Assembly: GCA_017311185.1 (NCBI GenBank)
Contig: JAESUZ010000353.1
Location: forward strand, 1 to 64,000
Direction of reading: 5' to 3'
DNA: 64,000 nucleotides
Origin: Proteles cristata cristata
Lineage: Eukaryota; Chordata; Mammalia; Carnivora; Hyaenidae
Made by a program: the position numbers and the translations under genes. Shown one piece after another: positions 33,913 to 45,509 of the stretch (positions are counted from its first letter, which is position 1; each line of letters starts with the position of its first letter). The notes beneath the pieces were generated by a model. It was not told the DNA's origin, did not search any database, and was given only the letters and a program-made list of their open reading frames with translations.

Positions 33913-34128
33913 GGGGTGCCTGAGTGGCTCAGTCGGTTGAGCGTCCAACTTCAGCTCAGGTCATGATCTCACGGTTGATGGATTCGAGCCCTGCGTCAGG
34001 TTCTGTGTTGACAGCTCAGAACCTGGAACCTGCTTCAGATTCTGTGTCTTCTTCTCTCTCTGCCTCTCTCACTCTCTGTCTCATTCTGTCTTTCAAAAAT
34101 AAATAGATGTAAAAAATTTTTTAAAAGA
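33913..34128 (+). mobile_element. CAN-SINE
   Basis: Starts GGGGTGCCTGAGTGGCTCAG, older-subfamily form, with CTTTCAAAAATAAATAGATG at the tail. No clear target-site duplication is visible. Confidence 0.92.
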
Positions 34129-34317
34129 ATAAAACAAACTAACAAAAAACACAGGTAGTATAATGAATTTTTACGCAGACTCAGTATAAAGTAAAAAAAA
34201 GTAAAAAAGAATGTTCTGATATTAGCAATGGCATATCTTAAAATATAGACTGGACTTTAATACATAGTGCTTTGGTTGATTCCATGCAATGCTTATATAT
34301 TAAAAATGTAAATGTAA

Positions 34318-34524
34318 GGGGTGCCTGGGTGGCTCAGTCAGTTAAGAATCTGACTTTGATTCAGGCCATGGTCTCAACAGTCCGTGGGTTTGAGCCCCTG
34401 TGGGGCTCTGTGCTGATACCTCAGACCCTGGAGCCTACTTCCAATTCTGTACTTCTCTCTCTCTCTCTGCCCCTCCCCTGCTCACAGTGTGTCTCTGTCT
34501 CTCAAAAAAAAAAAAAATTAAAAA
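34318..34524 (+). mobile_element. CAN-SINE
   Basis: Starts GGGGTGCCTGGGTGGCTCAG; older-subfamily form. Imperfect flanking repeats (TAAAAATGTAAATG near 34301; TTAAAATGTGAAATG near 34526) are probably its target-site duplication. Confidence 0.92.
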
Positions 34525-34921
34525 ATTAAAATGTGAAATGAGATGCCAAATGACAATCTTTTATTCACATTAAGCATGAAAACAAAAACCATAAAGCAAA
34601 CTTAACATTATCAGTTTTAAACCTCGCAGCACTTAGGCTGCTAGATGTCATATCTGGTAATAATAATTTAACACATTTCACTATGACATCACATTTAGAT
34701 GTCATGAAGTAAACAGACCTTCCATAGGAAATTGGGGGAGGGAGGATAAAAACAGTATTAGGCTCTAAAATAACCTGTATTAACAATATTGCACTTTTTT
34801 AAAACTGTTTATTAGGCCATACTATTATTCAGAGCTGTTATGGTTTCTTTTCTAAAAATGAGCCATAAGGATTTTAGATATTAGACTATACTTTATTGAA
34901 AAGTTTCTATTGTTAAAAATT

Positions 34922-35105
34922 TCTTTAAAGTTTATTTTGTGGGAGAGAGCATGAGCAGGGGAGGGGCAGAGCAAGAGGGTAACTGAACGGGATTCTTGGG
35001 AGCAGGTTCCATGCTTTCAGCAAGCAGCCTCGACCAACTATGAGATCATGACCTGAGGCCAAACCAAGAGTTGGAAGTTTAACCACTGAGCCTACCAGGT
35101 AGCCC
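34922..35105 (-). mobile_element. Older CAN-SINE, antisense, internally deleted
   Basis: Reversed SINE with GAGAGAGCATGAGCAGGGGAG, TATGAGATCATGACCTGAGGCC and TACCAGGTAGCCC. Several internal gaps make it shorter than its relatives. Confidence 0.85.
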
Positions 35106-35109
35106 AAGA

Positions 35110-35670
35110 GTTTTTAAATATAATGCCTTGTGAGAATCTTTGTGCCAGATGAATTTCTTACCTTGGCATGGTAAGTCAACATCTATGGTCACATGATACT
35201 TTGTCAACCACTCTGCATAGTTAGATCTTTATTAATATGTATAATGAATATAAATGACTAAATAAACTTTGCTATGCAAGAAATATTGTGATGAACAGCA
35301 GTGAATAAGTTTTAATATTTTCATAGACTTCACTGCCACTTCTCATTTTTATGATTAGGTTGGACTTGTCATTATAATAGAGAACATAAACACACAAATT
35401 ATATTGATCGAGATATGTCTTCCAGAGACCCCATAATCAGCATTCTCTTTTTCCTCACGGGATCCTATAAAATGAAATGGCTTGCAGAGAATGTGGAGTC
35501 CTATTCATATACTCTAGATTAATTAGGATATTGGTTTGCTTACTTCACCAAGGGCTAGATAGCAGTCTAAGCCAGTAAGGCAGTCTAGAAGGATGACAAG
35601 GTTGTACAAGGTCTCTCAAAGGCTCAGGCTCCTTCTCTGTTAACTACAAGGTGTCCAGCACATAGAAGGT

Positions 35671-35706
<36 letters not shown>

Positions 35707-36240
35707 CACACACTGGTAAAACAGGACACACTTTAATTTAAATAAGGCCTCCCAAGCTCTGTATTATATCAATAATACAATAACCTGATGACATCATTTT
35801 TTATTTTACCCACTTCTTAGCTTCATTAGATAAATAGCTGCGTGCAGTACAACTGCTAGTGGCTGAGAGTCTCTGTTTTCCAAGAATATGTGGTGGGATG
35901 GAATTCCTATTGTAGATGACATGCCCATATCTGCTTGTTAGGGTAGATGCTTCTAAAAAGTAAATATTTTAGAAAATACCTTTTATCATGATCGAAAATG
36001 TATACAATCTATTTTTCTTCAGATATAAGCAGAGAAGTATGGAAATAATGGGAATTGGCTAGTCAGTTTTTGAAACAAAAAGTTATTATCTCAGAATTAT
36101 TAGACTAACAGTAATGTTTTAATTTTTATAGACATGGTACTCAAAAATGGACATGATACTCCATACTATTGTGGTCTTCTTGTTATCATACATATAAATC
36201 ATGTTAATACTAACATTTATACTTTTATGTTACACATAAA
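35110..36240. other. AT-rich DNA with one CA repeat, nothing else recognised
   Basis: No gene or interspersed repeat could be assigned apart from the dinucleotide tract at 35672-35714. Confidence 0.5.
35672..35714. repeat. (CA)n microsatellite
   Basis: About 16 uninterrupted CA units, one ACAACA break, then four more. Very likely polymorphic. Confidence 0.95.
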
Positions 36241-36257
36241 TCATGTTTATACTTCTT

Positions 36258-36476
36258 TTTAATTATTTTTTTTAATTTTTTTCTAGGAGAGAGGGAGAGA
36301 GACAGAGTGAGCAGGGGAGGGTCAGAGAGAGAGGGAGACATAGACTCTGAAATAGGCTCCAGGGTCTGAGCTGGCCGTCAGCACAGAGCCCGACGCGGGG
36401 CTCGAACCCACGAACGGAGAGATCAAGACCTAAGCGAAAGTCCGACGCTTAACCAACTAAGCCACCCAGGCGCCCC
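36258..36476 (-). mobile_element. SINEC_Fc-type SINE, antisense
   Basis: Reversed head ending ACCCAGGCGCCCC, GACGCGGGGCTCGAACCCAC and CTGGCCGTCAGCACAGAG (young-type with one change). A 10-bp duplication TATACTTCTT lies at 36248-36257 and 36477-36486. Confidence 0.95.
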
Positions 36477-37057
36477 TATACTTCTTATGATACATATATA
36501 TTATAAAAGTATTAAGGTAGGATACCTGTAAACAACTCAAAAGATACAATATAAAAATATTTCTTGAAATAGAAAGTTTACTAAATCAAAGGCTTTCATC
36601 TCCAACATCTCATATAAATTTCATAGGTTTCCAGACTGCTAAATAATGAATTTCCTAATCAATTTCTCCTTTTGAGTTCTGGGTTTAGCTATAGAAGACC
36701 TACAATCTGTATTTCTAATAGACTTTGGATAAAATCTATTGGTAATAATTTAGTAAACCAAGAAATAATCCCTATGAATTCAGGACATGTTAAAATAGGC
36801 ATTCAATGATGTTCTTCAAATTAAGTGCAAGTTATTAAATATATTAATTACCAAAATAATTCTAAGGGTTACATCAGAAATCTGGTGAGAAATATTCAGT
36901 TTTAATTTTTACTAAAGGGATCAGGCTATAGTAAAGGGTCATGTGTAAAGAAATACTGTGGGTAATCAAGAATTATTTTCAGAGAACTTAGACACTCTCA
37001 ATGGGTATGTTAAAATTTATAATTCTTTGTTTTTTATTCATCATTAATATCTTAAAT

Positions 37058-37270
37058 CAGTGGTTCTTAATGAAGGGTACTTTTATCTCCCTCTTCTTTC
37101 CCACCAAGGATATTTTGTCATGACTAGAGAATTGCTACTGACATCTAGTGGACAAGGGTCAAGGTTGCTGTAAACATCTACAAGGAAAAACCAAACCAAA
37201 ACAAACAACAACAAAAAAGCCTCACAACAAATATGATCTAGCCCCAAATATCAAGAGTATAGAGACTGTT
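37058..37270 (+). mobile_element. MER20 (hAT-Charlie-type DNA transposon)
   Basis: Starts CAGTGGTTCTTAATG and includes CTACTGACATCTAGTGGACAAGGGTCAAGG (in pieces, 37134-37163), GCTGTAAACATCTACAA, and CCTCACAACAAATATGATCTAGCCCCAAATAT, all typical of MER20. An A/CAA-rich stretch has been inserted near 37180-37215. Confidence 0.75.
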
Positions 37271-37329
37271 AGTCAATAAAGTGTTGAACTTCATGTCAAA
37301 ATTTTACTACTATTACTGAGAAAATAATT

Positions 37330-37690
37330 CCACACCTTGACATATAGAGCTGAGTCTGAAGATCCATGAGGACAAAGAAAAAAATCTTAAAAGTTAAGTA
37401 AAAAGATACAAATTAGCTAAAAGGCAAGAAGAGTAAGATTAACGACAGGATTCTCATCAGAAAACACAGATGCTAGTGAAGATATTAAAAATGTACATCA
37501 AAACAAAAATAGAAAAATCTTTTAACCTAGAATATTTTGCCAAGAAAACATTTCATATATAAAATTATTACAAGAAGTTACAATTCATGTTTTCTCATTG
37601 AAAAAGTTAATAAAATATATTCTTAGGTAAGAAAAGTATACTTAGAGGAATGTTAGGAAGAATGTCAAGGAAGGCATTGATAAGTACATA
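37330..37690 (+). mobile_element. Possible ancient L1 fragment
   Basis: GGATTCTCATCAGAAAACACAGATGC, CTAGAATATTTTGCCAAGAAAA and TTAGAGGAATGTTAGGAAG recall a conserved block in the 5' part of old L1 elements (ACTTCTCATCAGAAACCATG...). Weak match. Confidence 0.35.
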
Positions 37691-37699
37691 GACAACAGA

Positions 37700-40465
37700 A
37701 TCAGCAATCGATTGTAAAATTTATAAAACCGAAACTGATGTTTGGTGTTAAAAAGTAGAAAATGGACTCCTATAATAAATTGTTATGAAACATTCATATC
37801 CCACTATTAAATAATTTTATTTATATTGTTCCTGAAAAAGACTGGGGTTTACTACATTTACATAGTTATATAAGTCTTGACTTAGATATATTTAACATTT
37901 TTAAAGCAGTAGTTTTCAAATTAAACATGGCAGCCTAGACATAGATAGTTATCAGCTGCTGTTTCTTAGAATAATCCCTAAAAAATGACAGTAAAGAAGT
38001 AAAGGGACATTAACTCATAAGAACAAAGTAAGTGGGAAAAAGAAACAAAGAAAGAAAAGATTATATTAGCATTTTTGAATCTGGAAAGCAGATTTTAAAA
38101 AATGTAAATTTATATTGCAAATCTGAAAATTGCCTGGTAGGGGATATTGACATCAATTAGTAGGACTTTACATGTCCTGTAACCCCAGAAATATTCAGGA
38201 ATTGGAAGCACTATATACATTCAAAAATGAGGGTCCGTTGTAGCTGAAAATAAGACTGGTTGTACATTTTTATGAGGAAATTGTATTTTCCCCTATCTTC
38301 TTCCCATTCTCAAAATGGAAGAATAAATTTTAGTCTCCTGAGAGTCATAACTGGAGAAATTGCACAGTTATGGATATCAGGCCCAGCATGAGATCATGGG
38401 TGAGGTTCTGCATTTAATGTTAGAACAACAGTCATTCCCCCAACACTTGACTCTGAAAATACTGTCAGGAACCTTATTACCACCTAAATCTCAGTGCAAG
38501 CCTATTAACAATATACTATCATTGAATGTATAGTATTAAAAAATTCCTCTCTTTGGAAATTATCTTTATAAATGAAAATATCTGACTTTGAGGACTTACA
38601 ATATTAAACCTAATTTACTCACAATGAGGCTCACCATGTACCATGTAGCCCATACCTAAAGAAAGCACACCGCATACACATTTTCTGTTTGTTCTTCAAT
38701 CTTTAAGCTAAGCCATAGTTTAAAAATGCCTATTATTTAAGGAAGGTCTAACTTGAAAGACAGAGATGATAAATAAAATGAATTTAAGATAAAAGGAAAA
38801 TGCAAGTAATAGAATACATTTTAAAACAATAACTAATAATTCAGAGAAATGCTTGCATACATAAAAAAGAATATAATGACATAACAAAGGAACAGAGAAT
38901 GAAGAGATCTTGGAAATAAGAATATAATGACAAAAAAGTAATTTTCATAGATTTGGAAACTTGCCAGAAACAGAAAAAATGGACCAAAAAGAAAAAAACT
39001 ATAAAGAAGAAAAAATATTTTTTAAAGATAGAATCAGTCCAGAAGGGTCAATATACAAAGAGGAGTAGTCTTATGACTTAAGTGGAAAAAAGATATATAA
39101 AAGATCAAAATGGCCAACATCATGTGGTAGCCATTATGTGATATTAATCTAAAGATATAATACACATATATTGAGAGAGTGGAAAGAAGAGAAATACTTA
39201 CAAAGGGGGTGGCAGGTTGAAAAAGAGCTAAATCCTTATCTTTTAAATTAAATTAAGATGTGATAGATTATATACATAGTAAAAATATCAAGTAGTAGCA
39301 CTTCAAAAAAGGAATAGAATACGTATTTCATCTATGTTTACACTAATGAGAACTAGAAATTATTATGGTATATCAACTAAAATATTATATAATAGAGTGA
39401 ATAAGTTATATATGTTATCATATGAATACCATGAAAATACTGGATGAATAAAATTTTATAATAACATATCAGTTTCATTTGTCTGCAAGTAAAAATAAAA
39501 ACTTACCAAATCATGTCAATAATAAAAATAAAATTTGTTATTTTACTTTTAAAGGACTTTATAACTTGCTTAAGATTTTTTATTAAGTCAGTAAATAACT
39601 TGCTTAAGATTTTTTATTAAGTCAGCAATTCAATGATAGTTTTAGGCCCCAATTCTTCCCATTTATCTGTTAATTTTAAGCTAGTAACAAGTGGAATATG
39701 GAAATCCCAGGCATAGTGACAGGTTTGACAGAATTAGGTAAGAAGATAGAATGTCTTCATGCTTTTCTTAGTAGAGAAAAATACTTCCTGGAAGGTCATG
39801 CAGGAAGCTTGCCTTACTTATTTTTCCCAATTAAATCACATGCTGTAATGATATGGAAATATTTGGACCTGATTTAAAAAGAAAAAGATATGACCATAAG
39901 GGGAAGGTAGCATATAAGGAGCTTGAGAAAACAAAACAAGTGTGTATGAGTACATATATATTATATATGAAATACATATGAGTACATATATATGAAAATA
40001 GTATGTATACATAGACATCTACATCTACTCCCAAAAATGCATAACACATGCAAACTTCAGCATAGTTTATAAAAAGAAGGGAGGATAATAAGCTGCCAAA
40101 GAGGACAGAAGGTGGACCACAGTTGTGTGTATTGCACTTTATTAATTAAAAAAATTAAATCTGAAATGTACATAAAATGTTAAGATATATTACATATCAT
40201 CTGTACATGAGTAATTGATTATGCATGTTATCACATAATTGAAATAGTAATAGAAAATGGGGACATAGGAAGGAATGCCTGTATATTAAAATGTTTAGAG
40301 AATTCAAAAGTACACAGGAAAAATATTATATAAAATAATACAACTACATAAAGATTGCTAGAAAAATGGTCTATCATATCCTAAAATTTTTTAAATGACA
40401 AAGTAATGATCTTTTGTTGTGCCACTTAAATATATAACTGTTGATCATTAAGATGATCCCAGTTC
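37700..40465. other. A-rich, AT-rich DNA, no element assigned
   Basis: A 2.7-kb stretch rich in A on the plus strand, with no gene. It holds the perfect tandem repeat at 39561-39625 and short TATATA runs near 39955-40005. Some of it may be extremely old L1. Confidence 0.45.
39561..39625. repeat. Perfect 31-bp direct repeat, 34-bp period
   Basis: ATAACTTGCTTAAGATTTTT plus TATTAAGTCAG occurs at 39561-39591 and again, without a mismatch, at 39595-39625. The lack of divergence in an otherwise old region means the duplication is recent. Confidence 0.95.
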
Positions 40466-40469
40466 AGTA

Positions 40470-40710
40470 ATTAATAAGAACATACATGTACCAATCCTAC
40501 TGGAATATAAATTGGTACAGCTAGTGTGGAAACAATATGGAGGTTCCTCAAAAAACTGAAATCAGAATTTCTATATGATATAGCAATTTCAAACAAAAGG
40601 AAATGAAATCAGTACCTCAAAAAGATATCAGTGCTCCCCTGTTCATTGAAACATTATTCACAATACCTACTATATGAAGACAATCTAGAAAATACTGTAT
40701 CTGGAATATT
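40470..40710 (+). mobile_element. Ancient L1 ORF2 fragment, sense
   Basis: GGAATATAAATTGGTACAGCTAGTGTGGAAACAATATGGAGGTTCCTCAAAA, read in pieces from 40501, is a classic L1 ORF2 C-terminal block, followed by GTTCATTGAAACATTATTCACAA. Diverged. Confidence 0.75.
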
Positions 40711-41374
40711 AGTTGGCTTATGGGTTACAAACATCTCAATATCCTCAAAATAAAATTTACATAAGAAAATCCAAACAAGCTGTCCCTTTACTTCGTGAGA
40801 ACTAGCTATTTCAAAGACTGTGTGAAAAAAAACTTGACAAATCCTCTTCTCCCCAAAACAAAAGTGTAATTTGACAAATTGTCAAAAATAACCATTTAAC
40901 TTACCTCTGCTAAATATATACATTGTGCAGAAGACAAGAAGAAATGTTAGAAGTATTTATTAAAGCAAATCTACTCAACCTTGATGAGATGAGTTGCTAC
41001 CATTTTAGTTAGAGACAACTCTTACTCCAATGCACTCCACCCCAGCTCCACAGTCCAGCCTAACACACTGATATTATGCAGAGCTGGCCATGGAAAATCA
41101 TGTCCAAGAATGTTGTGAGAAAAACAAAGATCTCAGTGGGAAAGAATCAGTGTAAGCTAAAACTTCAGCACAGATGGTTCATGCACACTTTAAATTTGTA
41201 AACTACCTTGAAAGTTAACAAGGAGGTATAAATAAAGAATGTCAAAAACTACCATATTAAGCTCACATACCCCTAGTTGTGCAGAATGTGTACTCATGTG
41301 CAAGGCTACACACTATCAGGAGTGACAACAGAGGAAATGTGTAAGCTACTAGTCCTTGACTGAAAGTGGAACAG

Positions 41375-41860
41375 AATTGTCAACATCCTAAACCATGATC
41401 AAGTGGAATTTATCCCAGGAATGCAAAGTTGGTTTAACATCAGAAAATTAATTAATGCTTCACTCTACATCAAAAGACTACAGAAAAAAACACTCTTAAA
41501 ATCACCTAACTCAATGAAGAAATATTTGACAAAATCCAATACTCATTTATAATAAAAGTTTTTAATACATTAGGAATAGAAATATGGCAACATAACATAT
41601 AAAAATGGAAAAAAAATAGAACATCATAGTTAGCAGTGAGAGACTAAATACATTATTCCTAAACCCAGGAAAAAGGCAAGAATATCTACTCTCATCACTT
41701 TTATTCAGCATTGTACTGAAGTACCTAGGAAAATAAGGCAAGTAAGGAAAATGAATAAGTGGAACCTGTACTTAAAAAATATAAAAACTGATTTTATTTC
41801 CAGATTACATAATTTTATAGAAGAGTACCAAAAATAGCTATTCGATTTATCTAGAATCTA
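41375..41860 (+). mobile_element. Ancient L1 ORF2 (reverse transcriptase region), sense
   Basis: ATCAAGTGGAATTTATCCCAGG, AATGCAAAGTTGGTTTAACAT, ATTTGACAAAATCCAATACTC, CTACTCTCATCACTTTTATTCAGCATTGTACTG and CCAGATTACATAATTTTATAGAAGA follow the L1 reverse transcriptase core. The last phrase occupies the place of the FADD catalytic motif, where the coding is broken. It is a fossil copy with many stops. Confidence 0.8.
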
Positions 41861-41869
41861 ACCCATTCT

Positions 41870-42215
41870 GTGGTGGTGGGGGTAGGGCTTTTGATCATAA
41901 AAATTCTACTAGAGGATATGGCACCTGAGTTTAATAATAAACCCTAAGTATTACTTAACCAATGTAAGGTTTTTGAAAGAGAATTCATTCAAATGAAAGA
42001 GAAACTGAGAACATGATATATGTGAGAAATCCCAGGCTCTTCAATTTTGCCAAAGAAAACAGTGTTAGGTAAGAATAATTAGAAAGATCAACAGAAATAA
42101 AGGATGGATATTTATATCTGTACTGGGGTTGACAGAAATGACTACTGTTTTCTAAAAAAAGGAAATGTGGTGTCATTTACATTAAATAAAATTCACTGGA
42201 TCATTTGTGGAGGAT
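41870..42215. other. Non-coding DNA, nothing recognised
   Basis: No gene or repeat assigned. Confidence 0.45.
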
Positions 42216-42219
42216 AAAC

Positions 42220-42570
42220 TCGAGAGAGACATTACTGGCAACATAAAGACAATTTAGGTAGGTGACACAGAATGTCAGACAAATAATGGTGTCATGACTT
42301 TAGTAACAGATATAGAGAGGAGGAAATATTTCTTCAGATGTGGAATGTAGTATCAGCTGAGTTTTATGATTACTTGGTTTGGATGAGAGAAAGAAGAGAT
42401 ACTGATGCTTCACAGTTGGATGACAAAGTCAAGGTTGTCTCACTACAGAATAAAACACTGGTTTGGAAAAGGGTGGATCAAGATGACATATTCCATTTGA
42501 GATATGTTAAGCTTAGAATTCTTGTCAGTCAAAGTACAAAAATGTATGGTGGAGAGTTAAATATATAGTT
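42220..42570 (+). mobile_element. Ancient interspersed repeat, same family as 26600-27140 (tentative)
   Basis: Purine-rich text including GAAGAGATACTGATGCTTCACAGTTGG, TCACTACAGAATAAAACACTGG and ATTTGAGATATGTTAAGC recalls the family at 26.6 kb. The open frame 42338-42568 (76 codons) falls within it and has no recognisable domain. Confidence 0.35.
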
Positions 42571-42957
42571 CCTAAAATCTTAATAAATCTATGATATGTG
42601 TTGTTCTGGAAATAAAATTCTAAACAAGTGAACTGTAAAAACATGGTAGTTGATAGCCTAAAATGAAATCAGAACTGAGAAGAAGAGAACTAAATATAAA
42701 ATACTAAGGACTAATTACATATAAGGACGTGTATTAGTGCATAAAGAGAGACTGATGCATGAGAAAGAGGAGTAAGCAGGTAAAGAGAAATGGAGAAGCT
42801 GAAGAAGGAGGAAGAGAAGCATAAGAAGAATGGAAGCAATGTTTAGATACATGTAAGCAAAATAAGAGTACAGAATTTTAAGGTAGAAATGGTAAACCAC
42901 TCAATATGGCAAAGAACGAACGAGATTCATTCCACTTAATATTAGAAAGTTTACTGC

Positions 42958-43166
42958 TAGGAGCCTGGGTGGCTCAGTCTGTTAATCATCTAACTTTGGC
43001 TCAGGTCATGATCTCACAGTTTGTGGGTCTGAGTCCTACATTGGGCTCTGTGCTGACAGCTCAGAGAATAGAGCCTGTTTTGGATTCTGTCTCAGTCTCC
43101 CTCTGCCCCTCCCCCACCCCCATCCCTGTCTCTCCTCTCTCTTCCTCCCTCCCTCCCTCTCTCAAG
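42958..43166 (+). mobile_element. CAN-SINE
   Basis: Starts TAGGAGCCTGGGTGGCTCAG, with CTCAGGTCATGATCTCACAG and GCTGACAGCTCAGAGAATAG. The end has lost the A tail and instead carries a TCCC-rich expansion (43140-43166). Confidence 0.92.
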
Positions 43167-43305
43167 TAGTCTGGTCTTTTAAAATTATTTTATTTAAATA
43201 TTTTCTTGTAGTCACAAATAATAATTCTAGATAATGGAGGCATATTTCAATTTGAGTTCCATTTTTTTTTTTTTGAAAAGTGAAGGTATTTAATTTGAAA
43301 ATTTT

Positions 43306-43525
43306 CGGGGTGGCTGGGTGGCTCAGTCGGTTAAGCGTCTGACTTCAGCTCAGGTCATGATCTCAAGGTTCGTGGGTTTGAGCCCCATGATGGGCTCTGT
43401 GCTGACAGCTAGCTCGGAGCCTGGAGCCTGTCTTTGGATTCTGTGTCTCCCTCTCCTCTGACCCTCCTCTGTTCATGCTGTCCCTATCTCTCTCTCAAAA
43501 ATAAATAAAACATTAAAAAAAAAGA
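43306..43525 (+). mobile_element. CAN-SINE
   Basis: Starts CGGGGTGGCTGGGTGGCTCAG. Its GCTGACAGCTAGCTCGGAGCC junction looks intermediate between the two SINE subfamilies in the window. Tail CTCAAAAATAAATAAAACATT followed by A runs. Confidence 0.93.
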
Positions 43526-43529
43526 AGAA

Positions 43530-44545
43530 CATTTTTTTTAAATGACAAAAGGAATCATTTTTTCCCAACTCGAATTTGTACATAAATATGTAGGTGTTAA
43601 TGCAATAAAATATTCTCTTTGAAAAGAAAGCAATTTTGTGATGGTAGTCATTTAAAGCGGTCTAAATTATGGATTGAGTTTTCTTTAATCTGCTCATGCT
43701 TAAGATAAATACATGTAACTAATTTATAGTATAATTATATTTGAATATGGGTTATTATGATTCTGTTAATGATATGTTGGTCTACTGTGGATAAAATATC
43801 TACTGCATGAAAAGTTGTTATTTCTCTTTGTGTGTTGACACTCAGCAAAGTGTAAGGAAGAGACTAAAAACTTCTACCAAAAAAGCTCCTTATTTACGTT
43901 TCCAATTAGTATATTTTTGTGTTTGTTGAACAGCAAGGATAAAAAATAATTGCATCACTCCCACTCAAATAAATAATCACAGTGATTTCCCAAAGGAAAA
44001 AGAAAACTCATCTAAAGCAGTTTGGCTGTAGGCCTTTTATTTTAATATATTGGGGAATATATTATAATATTTTGAATTTTCCAGGAAATGCTTTTACACT
44101 AACATCGATCTTATTTTGTAAACTTTCACTTTAGGAAATAATTAAGAGTTATTAAATGAAAAGATGAGAAAGTTGATAACATTTTCTGAGGAGTACCAAA
44201 TTTTTTTCTTTTATTTAATTAATAATCTCTCCTTACTGAAGATACCAACTATCAAAAATGAGCAAGACACCCAAACAACAAAGCAATATGTGGTATGTGG
44301 GCTATTTTTGAATTAGCAAATCCTATTAAAATGTATCCTTTTATCTGCATGTCTAACTTTTGTGACTTATCCAATAAATTAGAATAACAATTTCCGCCCA
44401 GATTTGCTAGGTCACAATGCAAGGATTCCTGGAGACATGTATGTAGCCTGGCATTTCCTTAGACCTCAGTAGGTTTAGTAATGCCCCTGGAATAGCAATG
44501 CTGTGTCAGCTGGTTGGTAATTAGTCGGGGTATAGAATAAGCTGC
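43530..44545. other. AT-rich DNA, nothing recognised
   Basis: No gene or interspersed repeat assigned. Confidence 0.5.
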
Positions 44546-44548
44546 TGC

Positions 44549-44745
44549 CAGGGCTTGAGTGGCTCAATGGTTAAGCATCAGACTTTTGATTTCAGCTCAG
44601 GTCATGACCACATGGTCATGAGATTGAGCCCACATCTGGCTCTGCACTGAGAGTGGAACCTGCTTGGGATTCTCCCTCTCCCTCTGCCCCTCTCCCACAT
44701 GCATGCCTGCTCTCTCTCTGGCTCTCCAATAAATAAATAATAAAC
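44549..44745 (+). mobile_element. Old CAN-SINE (pre-felid type)
   Basis: Starts GGGCTTGAGTGGCTCAATGG, with ACTTTTGATTTCAGCTCAGG and GAGAGTGGAACCTGCTTGGGA. The latter form is shared with SINEs of other carnivores, so it is probably among the oldest SINEs here. Confidence 0.88.
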
Positions 44746-44755
44746 TGGTGCAACA

Positions 44756-45050
44756 AACAAATCACAGAAAATAATGGTTAAAATTAAAGGGAATTTTTTT
44801 CCTCACATAATAGTCTGAAGTTAGGAAGGGATCCCAAGGTTTGCAAAATAATGTTGCCATCCTCAACATCTGCCTCAATCCTTGCATCCAAGACCCTTGC
44901 TCCAGCTTTTGCAATTCCCACCCAAATGGAGGAAAAGAAAAATGCAGAACAGGAAGTAAATTATTTTTTAAGTTATGTTTAAGGCAACAGTTCATGCCTT
45001 AAAAGTGGAAAAGTGGGCTGCATAAGGCCCAAAACAAGCCTGGGGGCTTT
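44756..45050. other. Non-coding DNA, nothing recognised
   Basis: No element assigned. The antisense 77-codon frame at 44762-44995 shows no known domain. Confidence 0.45.
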
Positions 45051-45060
45051 GGGTGCAGAG

Positions 45061-45325
45061 ATTTTTTTCTTCCTTCCCTCCTTCCTTCTTTTTCTTTTCT
45101 TTTCTTTTCTTTTCTTCTTTTTTTTTCTTTTCTTTCTTTTCTTTTCTTCTCTTTCCTTCCTTCTTCTTTCTTCTTCCTTCCTTTCCTTTCTTCATTCTTT
45201 TCTTTCTTTCATTTTTCTTTCCTTTCATCTTTCTTTCCTTTCTTTTCCTTCCTTCCTTCCTTCCTTTCTTCCTTCCTTCCTTCCTTCCGTCCTTCCTTCC
45301 TTCCTTCCTTTCCTTCTCTTTCAAA
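45061..45325. repeat. Polypyrimidine (TTTTC / TTCC)n tract
   Basis: About 265 bases nearly free of purines on the plus strand: TTTTC units first, then mixed TTTC and TTCTTC, then a run of TTCC units (45239-45310) with few interruptions. It produces long low-complexity frames on both strands, which are artefacts. Mirror-symmetric pyrimidine runs of this kind can adopt triplex (H-DNA) structure and are unstable in length. Confidence 0.97.
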
Positions 45326-45494
45326 GGAAGGAGAATATTCACAAGCTTAGGAGATGGGTAGAGAGAGAATCTTAGGCAGGTTCCATGCTCAGCATGGAGT
45401 CCAGCATGGGGCTCAATCTCATGATCCTGGGATCATGATCTGAGCCAAAATCAAGAGTCAGACACTCAACCAACTGAGCCACCCAGGCATCCCA
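45065..45494 (-). mobile_element. CAN-SINE, antisense, whose tail became the polypyrimidine tract
   Basis: The body (about 45326-45494) has TTCCATGCTCAGCATGGAGTC, GATCATGATCTGAGCC and CCAACTGAGCCACCCAGG, ending at the head. The poly-T side carries the pyrimidine tract. Similar sequences GGGTGCAGAGATTTT (45051-45065) and GGGGGCAGAGTTTT (45495-45508) flank tract plus body together, so they are the target-site duplication and the tract is the expanded A tail of this SINE. Confidence 0.85.
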
Positions 45495-45509
45495 GGGGGC
45501 AGAGTTTTC

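Noticed and set aside
44992..45375. Overlapping open frames of 102-120 codons on both strands, the longest frames near this place
   Set aside because: They exist only because the polypyrimidine tract lacks stop codons in several frames. The products are low-complexity Lys/Glu/Arg or Phe/Ser/Leu strings.
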